Positions 43,808 to 52,300 of a stretch of DNA of 64,000 nt are shown piece by piece. The DNA is from DAOPXV01 sp964551445 (GTDB lineage Bacteria > Muiribacteriota > UBA9980): the NCBI GenBank assembly GCA_964551445.1, contig CAZKCG010000013.1, forward strand, positions 1 through 64,000. The letters are read 5' to 3'. Position numbers and translations under genes: made by a program. Under the pieces are notes generated by a model. It saw nothing but the letters and a program-made list of their open reading frames with translations, had not been told where the DNA came from and searched no databases. Numbering within the stretch: position 1 is the stretch's first letter; every line of letters begins with the position of its first letter.

Positions 43808-44794
43808 ATGGAACATCAATACGACGTATTCGGTATAGGAAACCCGCTCATGGATATAGTGGTCTCGATCGACGACGATTTTTTGATAAAAGAAAAACTG
43901 GTCAAAGGCATGTTCAATCTGGTCGATCATGACCGTTCCAAAGAAGTTCTGGGATTCATATCGCATCTTAAAGCGGAGATAGAGGCCGGGGACTCGACGG
44001 CCAACTCCATGGCCGGAATAGCAAATCTCGGCGGGAAGCCGATTTATCAGGGCTGCGTCGGAAACGACGAATACGGAAAACTATACGAGGAAAAGACGGT
44101 TAAACAGGGAATAATCTCAAAGATAGTCAGGGTCGAAGGGCATACCGGCACGGCCATAGCCCTTATAACTCCCGATTCAGAAAGGTCTTTCGCGACCCAT
44201 CTCGGCGTGGCATGCTCTTTGAAAAAAGAGCATTTAAGCCTGGATGACATCAAAAAGAGCCGCTATCTGCACCTTACGGGTTATCAGCTCGAGGACCCGA
44301 CGCTGCGCGAAATGGCCGTCGCGGCCATGAAGCACGCGAAGGATAACGGCGTCAGGATCAGCGTCGACGTCGCGGATAAAGGCGTTATCGCGAGAAACCA
44401 TGAGTTTATCCTGTCGCTTTTAAAGGATTTCGTTGACGTGTTCTATGCCAACGAGGAAGAAAGTTATGCGATGTTTGGCATGGAGCCCGAAAAGGCTATA
44501 CATAAAATGTCGGAACTCGCGCCGACGGCGTGCCTCAAGGTAGGTAAAAACGGCTCTCTGATAATATCCGAAGGCAAGCTGCATAATATTCCAGGCTATC
44601 CGGCTAAGCCCGTCGATACTACAGGCGCGGGCGATATGTACGCGGCCGGGTTCCTTTACGGTATAACCCACGGTTACGACATCTACACTTCCGGAAAGAT
44701 AGCGTCTTTTTCGGCGGCAAGGATAGTGGAAGTTTTCGGCGCACGCCCGAAATTCTCGCTTTCCGCTATGATCAGGGAACATAAAATAATATAG
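43808..44794 (+). CDS. PfkB-family sugar kinase, adenosine-kinase-like
   Basis: 328 residues from ATG 43808, fixed by AAAGGAG (43791-43797); the frame is open further upstream but there overlaps the preceding gene. PfkB features: N-terminal GIGNPLMDIVV, the substrate-side GGKPIYQGCVGNDEYG, and the anion-hole/catalytic motif VDTTGAGDMYAAGFLYG. Among PfkB enzymes the TGTAIALITPDSERSFATHLG stretch and C-terminus look closest to adenosine kinase, which makes AMP from adenosine; ribokinase or another sugar kinase is possible. Confidence 0.85.
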   Translation: MEHQYDVFGIGNPLMDIVVSIDDDFLIKEKLVKGMFNLVDHDRSKEVLGFISHLKAEIEAGDSTANSMAGIANLGGKPIYQGCVGNDEYGKLYEEKTVKQGIISKIVRVEGHTGTAIALITPDSERSFATHLGVACSLKKEHLSLDDIKKSRYLHLTGYQLEDPTLREMAVAAMKHAKDNGVRISVDVADKGVIARNHEFILSLLKDFVDVFYANEEESYAMFGMEPEKAIHKMSELAPTACLKVGKNGSLIISEGKLHNIPGYPAKPVDTTGAGDMYAAGFLYGITHGYDIYTSGKIASFSAARIVEVFGARPKFSLSAMIREHKII

Positions 44795-44957
44795 GGCTCT
44801 TTCATTTTTCTGTGAAGCTATTATGCCGATAAAAGCGTATGGTGAATATCCAGGGAACCGAAGGGTTTGCGATTAAATTTCAATCGTTAGAAGAGGCTGT
44901 TTGAATTATAAAAAGCCGGCCGGAACTATCAACTTATCAATAGGAATGGAGAAAAAA

Positions 44958-46271
44958 ATGTCCATAAGATCAAAAATAAAATCAATGATATTGGCGGCGT
45001 CCGCGCTTACGCTCGTTTCAGCCTTCGCATTCGCGAACGCACAGGGCGTTACTGCTGAAACAACCATAAAACATCCGGATACGATGGAGAACGCCGTTAC
45101 CGGTGAAATAAAGCTTCTGAAAGATCCGTCCGCGATAGCGGAAGCCGCCGCCGCGACAGAGACGGCCGTTAAGGACGCCGATACAATGGCGGTTAACGTT
45201 TCGGCTCAGACGCCGGAGTCCGTAAATATAGCGACCGAGATCCGCGACGCGACCGTCCAGATCAAACAGCTGAAATTCCCTGTCACGAAAGTGTCGGGCA
45301 AGGTCAAATGGATGCAGCATGCTACTGAAATGGACGGCGTCAGCTTCAGATTATTGAATTCCGACTTCAAAGCGAGCGGCATCATTGGAAAAGGCCCCGT
45401 ACAAAACAGTTTCAAGGTCACTTCGGAATCCGTTAAATTCGAGGATCTCAAACAGATATTTCCGATACTCGCGCAGTTTAATATCGCCGGCGCGTTCAAG
45501 CTTGAATGCGCGGTCGAAGGCACCAAGGACGAGCCGCTTTTGAACGGCAAAATAGCGCTTCAATCGGCTGATTTCGGTTTCGGCGAAATGCTTCCTGAAT
45601 TGAAAGGTATAGGCATATCCGATATTTCAGCGGCGTTCTCCTATTCGAAGGAACTTTACAGGATAAGCGATTTCAGTTTTAAAACGATGGACGGAATGGT
45701 CAAGCTGTCGGGGTCTTTTAATCCGGCGGAAAAAAAAGACGCCGCGCTCGCGTTTTCGGTTGACGGTATAAGCGTCGAGAAGTTCTCTAAATTCTTCGAT
45801 AAATATAAAGGCAAACTCTCGGGCGATATGTACGCAAATTTCAACATAAAAAATATAATGACGCCTGAAAACGCTTATGCGGAAGGCACGCTGGACTTTA
45901 AAAACGGCGTTATCAAAGATCTCGAGCCGCTTAAAAAGCTCGGCGAAAAACTCAGGACCTCCGGCATGGAAGAACTGAAATATCAGAAGATAGGCGGACA
46001 ATTCAAACTTTTCATGAATAAAAAAGTTGAATTCAAAAATTTCGAGATATTGTCAAATATCATCAAAATGAAGACCACCGGAACGATAGACGAGAACCGG
46101 AACGTCAGCGCGAAGCTTTTCGCTGAAATTTCCGGCGGCGGTGTCGGAGATAAGATGAAGGACAACAAGTGGGGAAAGATATTCAAAAAAATAGTGCAGG
46201 GCATTAAAGGCAACTTCATAGTTTCAGGCACCGCCGACAAGCCGAAGTTCGACCTCGACCTCGGCCAGTAA
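44958..46271 (+). CDS. AsmA-like envelope protein
   Basis: 437 residues from ATG 44958, chosen because GGAG (44948-44951) is 6 nt upstream; in-frame starts at 44901 and 44946 precede it. A signal peptide (cleavage near AFANA) is followed by an Ala/Thr-rich linker, then a repetitive beta-rich region of the AsmA C-terminal type: YRISDFSFKTMDGMVKLSGSF, ISVEKFSKFFDKYKGKLSGDM, and KGNFIVSGTADKPKFDLDLGQ at the end. AsmA-like proteins are thought to bridge the periplasm and move phospholipids in diderms. This supports an outer membrane. Confidence 0.8.
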   Translation: MSIRSKIKSMILAASALTLVSAFAFANAQGVTAETTIKHPDTMENAVTGEIKLLKDPSAIAEAAAATETAVKDADTMAVNVSAQTPESVNIATEIRDATVQIKQLKFPVTKVSGKVKWMQHATEMDGVSFRLLNSDFKASGIIGKGPVQNSFKVTSESVKFEDLKQIFPILAQFNIAGAFKLECAVEGTKDEPLLNGKIALQSADFGFGEMLPELKGIGISDISAAFSYSKELYRISDFSFKTMDGMVKLSGSFNPAEKKDAALAFSVDGISVEKFSKFFDKYKGKLSGDMYANFNIKNIMTPENAYAEGTLDFKNGVIKDLEPLKKLGEKLRTSGMEELKYQKIGGQFKLFMNKKVEFKNFEILSNIIKMKTTGTIDENRNVSAKLFAEISGGGVGDKMKDNKWGKIFKKIVQGIKGNFIVSGTADKPKFDLDLGQ

Positions 46272-46295
46272 TTTAAAAAGGCCCGGTGATATGAA

Positions 46296-47159
46296 TTGGA
46301 AAAAATGAAAATAGAGAACGTATCGGTCGCGCTCGCGCACCCCGATGAATTAAATCTTAAATGGGTCGGACAGACCGATCTTTTATACCAGCTTCTGGCT
46401 TGCTGGTACGTCGCCGATGAGAGCGACCACCCACTTAATCCGAGGCTTCTTGGAAAGCCGGGCGTCGGAAAGACGACGCTTGCTTATACGGCCGCGTCCA
46501 TGCTCGGGCGGCCCGTTTATTTATTCCAGTCGACGATGGACACAAGGCCGGAGGATCTTATCATAACCCCGGTCATAGGAGAGAACAACAGCATTCAATA
46601 CGTCGCTTCGCCGCTTGTAACCGCGATGCTCAAGGGTGGCATATGCATAATAGACGAAGGCAACCGCATGAGCGAAAAATCGTGGGCCTCTCTCGCCCCG
46701 CTTTTAGATACCAGGCGTTATGTCGAATCGATAGTCGCCGGAGTAAAGATAAACGCTCACCCGGATTTCAGGATATGCGTGACGATGAACGAGGATTCGT
46801 CAACCTTTGAACTTCCCGAATATATCCATTCAAGACTTCAGCCGCAGATCTATATAGATTTTCCGGAGCGCGACGAGGAACTTCTGATCCTGCGCCATAA
46901 CCTTTCGCACGCGCCGGACGAGGTGTTGAATTACATCGCGGATTTCCTTCAGAGCGCCCACAAGGCGGACGAGCGATACAGCGTCCGCGACGGGATAAAT
47001 ATCGGGAGATACGCCCTTAAAACGCTTAACTCCGGTTATGAGCTGGGTTTTATAAAAAATTCGGCGAAAAGCGGGCGCGGCGTCAGCGAAAACCTCGCGG
47101 CTCTGCGTAACGCCGTAAAAATGGTTCTCGGCGACGAGGGAATCAACTATGCCCTCTGA
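46296..47159 (+). CDS. MoxR-family AAA+ ATPase
   Basis: 287 residues from TTG 46296, or ATG 46305; GGTGAT precedes. Walker A GKPGVGKTT at about 53-61, Walker B GICIIDEGNRM at about 112-122, sensor-1 region RICVTMNED and a downstream arginine-finger region SRLQPQIYIDFPERDEE, the MoxR pattern. MoxR ATPases act as chaperones, usually with a vWA-domain partner; no such gene is adjacent. The stop overlaps the next start by 11 bp, so the TraB-like protein is the likely partner. Confidence 0.9.
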   Translation: MEKMKIENVSVALAHPDELNLKWVGQTDLLYQLLACWYVADESDHPLNPRLLGKPGVGKTTLAYTAASMLGRPVYLFQSTMDTRPEDLIITPVIGENNSIQYVASPLVTAMLKGGICIIDEGNRMSEKSWASLAPLLDTRRYVESIVAGVKINAHPDFRICVTMNEDSSTFELPEYIHSRLQPQIYIDFPERDEELLILRHNLSHAPDEVLNYIADFLQSAHKADERYSVRDGINIGRYALKTLNSGYELGFIKNSAKSGRGVSENLAALRNAVKMVLGDEGINYAL

Positions 47160-49248
47160 TGAAAAAAAGAAATATATAAACTTTGACGAATATATAAATT
47201 CTAAAATATTCGTTAAAGATAATATATATTTCGCTCCGGCGCTTCACGGCAAGCTCGAATTCGGAATATCCATAGATATTCTCGTGAAAGCGATCGGGCC
47301 GGACTGTCTGGCGGTGGAGCTTCCCCATCAGGCCAAAGCGCCTTTTATCGACGCCGTGAACCGTTTTCCATATATATCTGCGCTCTGCGTCGAGTCGGCG
47401 GGTCCTCTTCAATATCAGATAGTCGAGCCGCAGGACCCGACGGCGGCGGCCGTAAGAAGATTCGGGACGGACCGGGCCGCTCACATCCACTTCATCGATC
47501 ATTTCTGTGAAAATTACATGGAACATCCGGATGCGTTCCCGGACGCCTATTCGCTTCGGGTGGTCGGATATGAAAGGTACTGCCGCGAATTTTACGAATC
47601 GCGAAAAGATATGCCGTTAAGCGATCGCGAACCCGATGACATCGCGCGCGAACAATACATGGCCGCTTCTATTCAGTCGCTTTCCAAACGCTATAAAAAA
47701 ATACTTTTCGTCTGCGGCTTATATCATTACCCGGCGATATTTAAAATGCTTGATTATAATAACGCGGTCCCCTTCGTGAAAAATATCATAAAAAAGGCAT
47801 ATATAGCCAATCTTTCCGCGGCTTCGCACCAGAGCGTTTTAAGCGAGCACGCCTTCCTGATAAAACATTTCGAGCTGCTTAACGGGACTTTGCTTCCTGA
47901 AAAGAAGGACGGCCCCGCCGAATTCGTGCGTGAAAAAAGCGCCGCGGCCGGGAACGTTATCAGCTTTCCGGGAAGCTTCGCAGGCGGCGCAACGCCTGAC
48001 GGGGCTTGCGATGCTGGAGGCCGCGGGGCCGGAAGCGCGCCGTCATCGGCCGCCGAAGAACTGGAACTTGAAAAAAAGTTATGCGACATCGATAACGATT
48101 ACCGCGTTGAAAGCCCGGACGATATCGACCGTGAATTTTTGAATCTGAAACTTATGAAGATCGCCGCCGCGAGATATAAAAAGAACGCGGGCTGCGAGAT
48201 ATCCCGGCCGGCGTTCTCTATCATGTTCAAATTCCTTAGAAATTATATCAGATTCAAGGGAATGCTTGCGCCCGGCCTGTTCGAGCTTGTTACCGGCGCC
48301 CGCGCCGTCGCCGACGATAATTACGCGTTCGAGGTTTTTGACGAAGCCGTGAAATATCCATGGATAGAGGAGAACGGCCGGTACGCCTCCATCGAGATAA
48401 CCCTTTCCGATCTTAAGATAAACGGAAAAACCATAACCTTTCACAGGCGCCTCAAATCGATGCGCCAGATATTTTCGCCGTTCGTCAAAATGCGCAAAAA
48501 AGAGGGGAAGAAAGGCGAATGGCTTCGCGAGTGGAATGATAATCAGGATTCGGTCTGTTCGCATCAGCCCGAGGACCTTCTGATAGAAAATTTCGGGAAT
48601 TTTTTAAGGAAAAAGGCTAAATCGGTTCTGACCGACGAACAATGCAGGGTGGAGCCCTTCATGACATCTCTCATGGACGGCATCGATACGCGCGAGACCA
48701 TCAGAAATTACCATATCGATAAAAAACTTTACGTTAAGATAGGCAGGCACGTTTCGGGCAAGGTCGGATCCGTCGTTTTCATTTTTGACGAAGATCCGCC
48801 CGCGCCGGGAGCTTCTGAAAAATATCCGTACCGCATGACCTGGCTCGGCGAGCACCATCAGGAATCGGATATGGCTTTTTATTCCACCGTTCCGGGCGAA
48901 AAAATAGTAGGCCCCGGAATATCGCGTTGTGAATACGGCGGATTCATGCTTTCTTATCCGCCGCTCCGCCTCTATGACGTGTGGAACGACGAATATTTTT
49001 TCGCCGCTAAAAACAAGCCTGAAACGCTGCTAATGGCGGCCATAGATTACTCAGAGGAAAAATATATAGCCTATTGCGCCAAAACCCCTCCGCGCTCATT
49101 TTTTAAAACGCTGGCCGCGAGGGTCGGTAAAAAGATCGTTTACGTTCCCATGGGACAGTTCTCGCCGCAGACCATAAAAAAACTTCAGATACTTCACATA
49201 CTCGCCGGAAAAGGCACCCGCAAAATAGCCGGGGACTACGTCTGGTAA
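47149..49248 (+). CDS. MoxR-linked protein with TraB/DUF5682-like N-terminus
   Basis: 699 residues, ATG 47149 within the MoxR gene end. Residues about 25-60 read LHGKLEFGISIDILVKAIGPDCLAVELP, and near 190 KKILFVCGLYHYPAIFKML, echoing the paired motifs of TraB/ChaN/DUF5682-type proteins (H near the first strand, PD..VELP, and a later GxxH). A poorly conserved Ala/Gly linker (about 265-310) leads to a C-terminal half of unknown fold with a basic segment RKKEGKKGEWLREWNDN. DUF5682 genes are known to cluster with MoxR ATPases; I infer the same kind of module. No signal peptide, so cytoplasmic. Confidence 0.6.
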   Translation: MPSDEKKKYINFDEYINSKIFVKDNIYFAPALHGKLEFGISIDILVKAIGPDCLAVELPHQAKAPFIDAVNRFPYISALCVESAGPLQYQIVEPQDPTAAAVRRFGTDRAAHIHFIDHFCENYMEHPDAFPDAYSLRVVGYERYCREFYESRKDMPLSDREPDDIAREQYMAASIQSLSKRYKKILFVCGLYHYPAIFKMLDYNNAVPFVKNIIKKAYIANLSAASHQSVLSEHAFLIKHFELLNGTLLPEKKDGPAEFVREKSAAAGNVISFPGSFAGGATPDGACDAGGRGAGSAPSSAAEELELEKKLCDIDNDYRVESPDDIDREFLNLKLMKIAAARYKKNAGCEISRPAFSIMFKFLRNYIRFKGMLAPGLFELVTGARAVADDNYAFEVFDEAVKYPWIEENGRYASIEITLSDLKINGKTITFHRRLKSMRQIFSPFVKMRKKEGKKGEWLREWNDNQDSVCSHQPEDLLIENFGNFLRKKAKSVLTDEQCRVEPFMTSLMDGIDTRETIRNYHIDKKLYVKIGRHVSGKVGSVVFIFDEDPPAPGASEKYPYRMTWLGEHHQESDMAFYSTVPGEKIVGPGISRCEYGGFMLSYPPLRLYDVWNDEYFFAAKNKPETLLMAAIDYSEEKYIAYCAKTPPRSFFKTLAARVGKKIVYVPMGQFSPQTIKKLQILHILAGKGTRKIAGDYVW

Positions 49249-49264
49249 CAAAGGGAGTGAGTTC

Positions 49265-51622
49265 ATGAGAAAAACACCCGTTATCCTCGCGACCGCGATA
49301 CTAACAGCCGTTTCAGCTATGTTTTTGGTTTTCGTGAATTTATACGCCTGCGTGGGCACGGGCGAACCGTGGCATGAATTCGCGGTTAACGGTTCTGGAA
49401 CTCCTACCTACCTCGAGGCCGGATATTTCAAGGTTTTCGGTGAAACGGAAGGCCTTTTGGGAAACGGCGCGACCTGCCTGGCTTACAGCAAAAAAAACAA
49501 ACTGCTGTACATAGGTACCCGTGAAAACTGGGTTTTCACTTATGACGGCAGGGATATCAGGCCGCTGCTTGTTTCCGCGCAGTCTGTTTCGCCTAACGTT
49601 ATGTCCATTTGTTATGATGAAACCCGCAACATGCTCGCGGTAGGTACGAACGCCGGGCTCGTTATAGCGGTTTCGCCGAAGCACGGTAAAACCGTCGACG
49701 CAGTTGTCATAACCGCGAAGGAAGGCGCGATAAGCGATACGATATGCGCTCTCGCGGCCGACGGCGAAAGTTTTTACGCCGGATGCGACCGGGGCGTTTT
49801 CAGGGTGGCCGGAAACGGCGTGCGTGAAAAGGCGACGCGTATATCGGCCGAAGCCGAGATGGGCCGCGTGAATTCACTATATGCAGACGAGTCTAAAAAC
49901 ATATATGTTGGGACCGATACGCAGATATTGAGAACTTCCGATATGAAGACTTTTAATAATGAAAAGGCCGTTTCGTCGGAAAGCCTTAAAATGATAAACC
50001 GCATAGGCCGCCTTAAAATAAAAGCCGGCTCGGAAAAAAATGAAAGTATCGATTTGCCTCCCGATATGGCTTTCGCCTCTCTTACCGGTCTTAATATAAT
50101 AGGCGGTGCCGGCGGAGTTAAAAACATTTCGGCGAAGAACGGCATTGCTGAGGATTGGGTGACGAGCTTTGCTTATGATAATCTTAACGATCAGAAGAAT
50201 GTCAAGTCTTCCGTTGACGAGCGCCTGGCCGGCGGCGACGAAATGCCCGCCGCGGAGAGGGAAGAACTCATCAGGCGCCTTTTGGCTCTGAGGCTGGATT
50301 ATACTGAGATAACAAGGAACGGCACCGAGATCAACATAAGGACTCAGGACCCCGGGCGTCTTTTAGCGGAACCGGCTTTTGCGGTGCTCAACGACAGGCT
50401 CCAATTGTTCGATTTTAATATTCCGAGGCCTTCTAAACCTGTGCCGGGGCTTGAATCCATAAAAAAAGGCCTCTGGATCGGCACTAAAAACTCCGGATTA
50501 TCCGTTTTCAACGGCAGCGAATTCGTATGCTTTAACAAGGAAAATTCCCCGCTCATGTCGAATATGATAACCGATATACTCACGACGCCGAATTTCGTGT
50601 ATGCCGCTACGGAGGGCGGCGGCCTTTTAAGGTATGGAAAATACGACGAGCCGAATATTGTTTCTTCAGATCATGAAAAAATACTGGATATTGCGCCTAA
50701 CTTTATTAAAAACATCGGTAACGAGTTATTTATTGGCACATCGAAAGGTCTTTTTAAATATACCGTGAACGGAGGGACCGAAGAAGTTTTACACGGATCG
50801 GCGGAGGTAATCAATACAAGCGGCGCCTGCGTTGACGGCAACGGCAATATTGTTTTTGCCAGCGCCACTCATGGAGCCGTAATCACCGGAACCGTTGCCA
50901 TGCCTTCGGGCGGAACCGGTTTCGGCGTTATAAAGAGCCTGGGTCCGGCGGACGGCTTGAGGTCGTCTCGATGTACGGCCGTTTATAATATTGAAAACAA
51001 AGGTGTTCTGGTCGGTTTTGGCGACATGGCGGCGCGCGTTTCGGAAAAATGCGCTTTGATCACGCCGGATTATAAGGTGCAATTATTTCCGCCGCCTCCA
51101 GGGACTAAAATAGAGGACTTTGATTCTACTTCAAGTTCCCGCTCTGCGATATCAGCTTTTGCGCCGGTCGGCGAAGGCTTTTTTATCGGAAGCCTCGACG
51201 GCGATTCGAACGCGCTTTCGTTTTGCTCAGGGCCCCAATGGCTTTACTCGAAGAATAGCGCCGGCGCTGCCATGGGCCGGATAAGCTCCATGAACAAGGT
51301 TTCAAATAACGAGATATGTTTCGCCGGCGATTTTGGCGTTATCCGCTTTAACGGCGCCTCCTGGGAAAAAATATCGAATGCGGGAGCGGCAACGATAGGC
51401 GACAGTGTATGCGCGATGCGCGACACCGTTTCGGAAGGGCTCTGGATCCTTCAAAGAACTTCCGGTAAAAAAAGCGCTCCCGATAAATGCGTGCTGGTGT
51501 TTTCCGGAGGTTCCACGGTGATCACGAAACTCGTCGACGGCGCGGGGATCGGCTTTGCCCAGCTGGATCCTTTTGTTTTCGCGGGCACTACAAAAGGCGT
51601 ATTCAAGATAAAAAAGAAATAG
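49265..51622 (+). CDS. secreted double beta-propeller protein, Reg_prop-like sensor without a kinase
   Basis: 785 residues; AGGGAG precedes ATG 49265. Signal peptide with a possible lipobox LYAC near residue 29. About 12-14 blades of the ligand-binding-sensor propeller type recur (LYIGT, MLAVGTNAGLV, IYVGT, LWIGTKNSGLSVFNG, VYAATEGGGLLRYG, LFIGTSKGLFKY, FVFAGTTKGVFKI), which suggests two seven-bladed propellers. In two-component sensors this architecture is followed by a membrane helix and kinase; both are missing. It lies 16 bp after the TraB-like gene and 23 bp before udk, in one run on the plus strand. Confidence 0.8.
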   Translation: MRKTPVILATAILTAVSAMFLVFVNLYACVGTGEPWHEFAVNGSGTPTYLEAGYFKVFGETEGLLGNGATCLAYSKKNKLLYIGTRENWVFTYDGRDIRPLLVSAQSVSPNVMSICYDETRNMLAVGTNAGLVIAVSPKHGKTVDAVVITAKEGAISDTICALAADGESFYAGCDRGVFRVAGNGVREKATRISAEAEMGRVNSLYADESKNIYVGTDTQILRTSDMKTFNNEKAVSSESLKMINRIGRLKIKAGSEKNESIDLPPDMAFASLTGLNIIGGAGGVKNISAKNGIAEDWVTSFAYDNLNDQKNVKSSVDERLAGGDEMPAAEREELIRRLLALRLDYTEITRNGTEINIRTQDPGRLLAEPAFAVLNDRLQLFDFNIPRPSKPVPGLESIKKGLWIGTKNSGLSVFNGSEFVCFNKENSPLMSNMITDILTTPNFVYAATEGGGLLRYGKYDEPNIVSSDHEKILDIAPNFIKNIGNELFIGTSKGLFKYTVNGGTEEVLHGSAEVINTSGACVDGNGNIVFASATHGAVITGTVAMPSGGTGFGVIKSLGPADGLRSSRCTAVYNIENKGVLVGFGDMAARVSEKCALITPDYKVQLFPPPPGTKIEDFDSTSSSRSAISAFAPVGEGFFIGSLDGDSNALSFCSGPQWLYSKNSAGAAMGRISSMNKVSNNEICFAGDFGVIRFNGASWEKISNAGAATIGDSVCAMRDTVSEGLWILQRTSGKKSAPDKCVLVFSGGSTVITKLVDGAGIGFAQLDPFVFAGTTKGVFKIKKK

Positions 51623-51645
51623 ATAAAAAGATCAAGGAGAGAGAA

Positions 51646-52269
51646 ATGAGACCATTTATTTTAGGCATCGCCGGCGGTTCCGGCTCGGGAAAAACTACGG
51701 TCGCGAAAAAAATACTGGCGGAATTAAATTCCGATTCAGTGATATTGATCGATCACGATTCATATTATCGCGATCAGTCGGCACTGCCCATGGAAAAACG
51801 GCCGCTCGTCAATTACGACCATCCGGACGCTCTTGATAACGACCTGCTTATTGAGCATTTAAGGTTATTGCGCGAGGAGAAACCCGTAAATAAGCCGATA
51901 TATAATTTCGTTACCTATACGAGGTCCGCTGAAACGAACCTGATAGATCCTAAAGATATAATCGTTCTTGAAGGATTTCTGATTTTTACCGATCCGCGCG
52001 TCCGCGAGATGTGCGATATCCGGATATTCATTGAGACCGAGCCGGACGTGCGAATAATAAGGCGCATAGAACGCGATCTGAAGGAACGCGGCCGTTCGCT
52101 CGAATCGATAATTTCGCAGTATTTTTCAACGGTAAAACCCATGCATCATCAGTTCGTCGAGCCTTCAAAGCGCTATGCCGACGTCATTATTCCTTACGGC
52201 GGCCATAACCAGATCGCCGTCGACATGGTCGTGACGCAGATCCGCGCGAAACTTGCCGAGCGCGAATGA
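51646..52269 (+). CDS. udk: uridine/cytidine kinase
   Basis: 207 residues, the usual length, from ATG 51646 with AAGGAGA before it. P-loop GIAGGSGSGKTT, DHDSYYRD, NYDHPDALD, YNFVTYTR and RRIERDLKERGRS are diagnostic for Udk. It phosphorylates uridine and cytidine with ATP or GTP in pyrimidine salvage. Immediately after the stop is a terminator; the gene on the other strand ends 31 bp later. Confidence 0.96.
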   Translation: MRPFILGIAGGSGSGKTTVAKKILAELNSDSVILIDHDSYYRDQSALPMEKRPLVNYDHPDALDNDLLIEHLRLLREEKPVNKPIYNFVTYTRSAETNLIDPKDIIVLEGFLIFTDPRVREMCDIRIFIETEPDVRIIRRIERDLKERGRSLESIISQYFSTVKPMHHQFVEPSKRYADVIIPYGGHNQIAVDMVVTQIRAKLAERE

Positions 52270-52270
52270 G

Positions 52271-52300
52271 CCGCCGCGGAGAAACTGAAACGGCGGATTT
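52271..52300 (+). terminator. rho-independent terminator after udk
   Basis: CCGCCG (52271-52276) and CGGCGG (52291-52296), 14-nt loop, followed by ATTTTAT. Its T-run runs into the stop codon of the minus-strand kinase gene. The other strand has no T-run after the stem. Confidence 0.6.
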
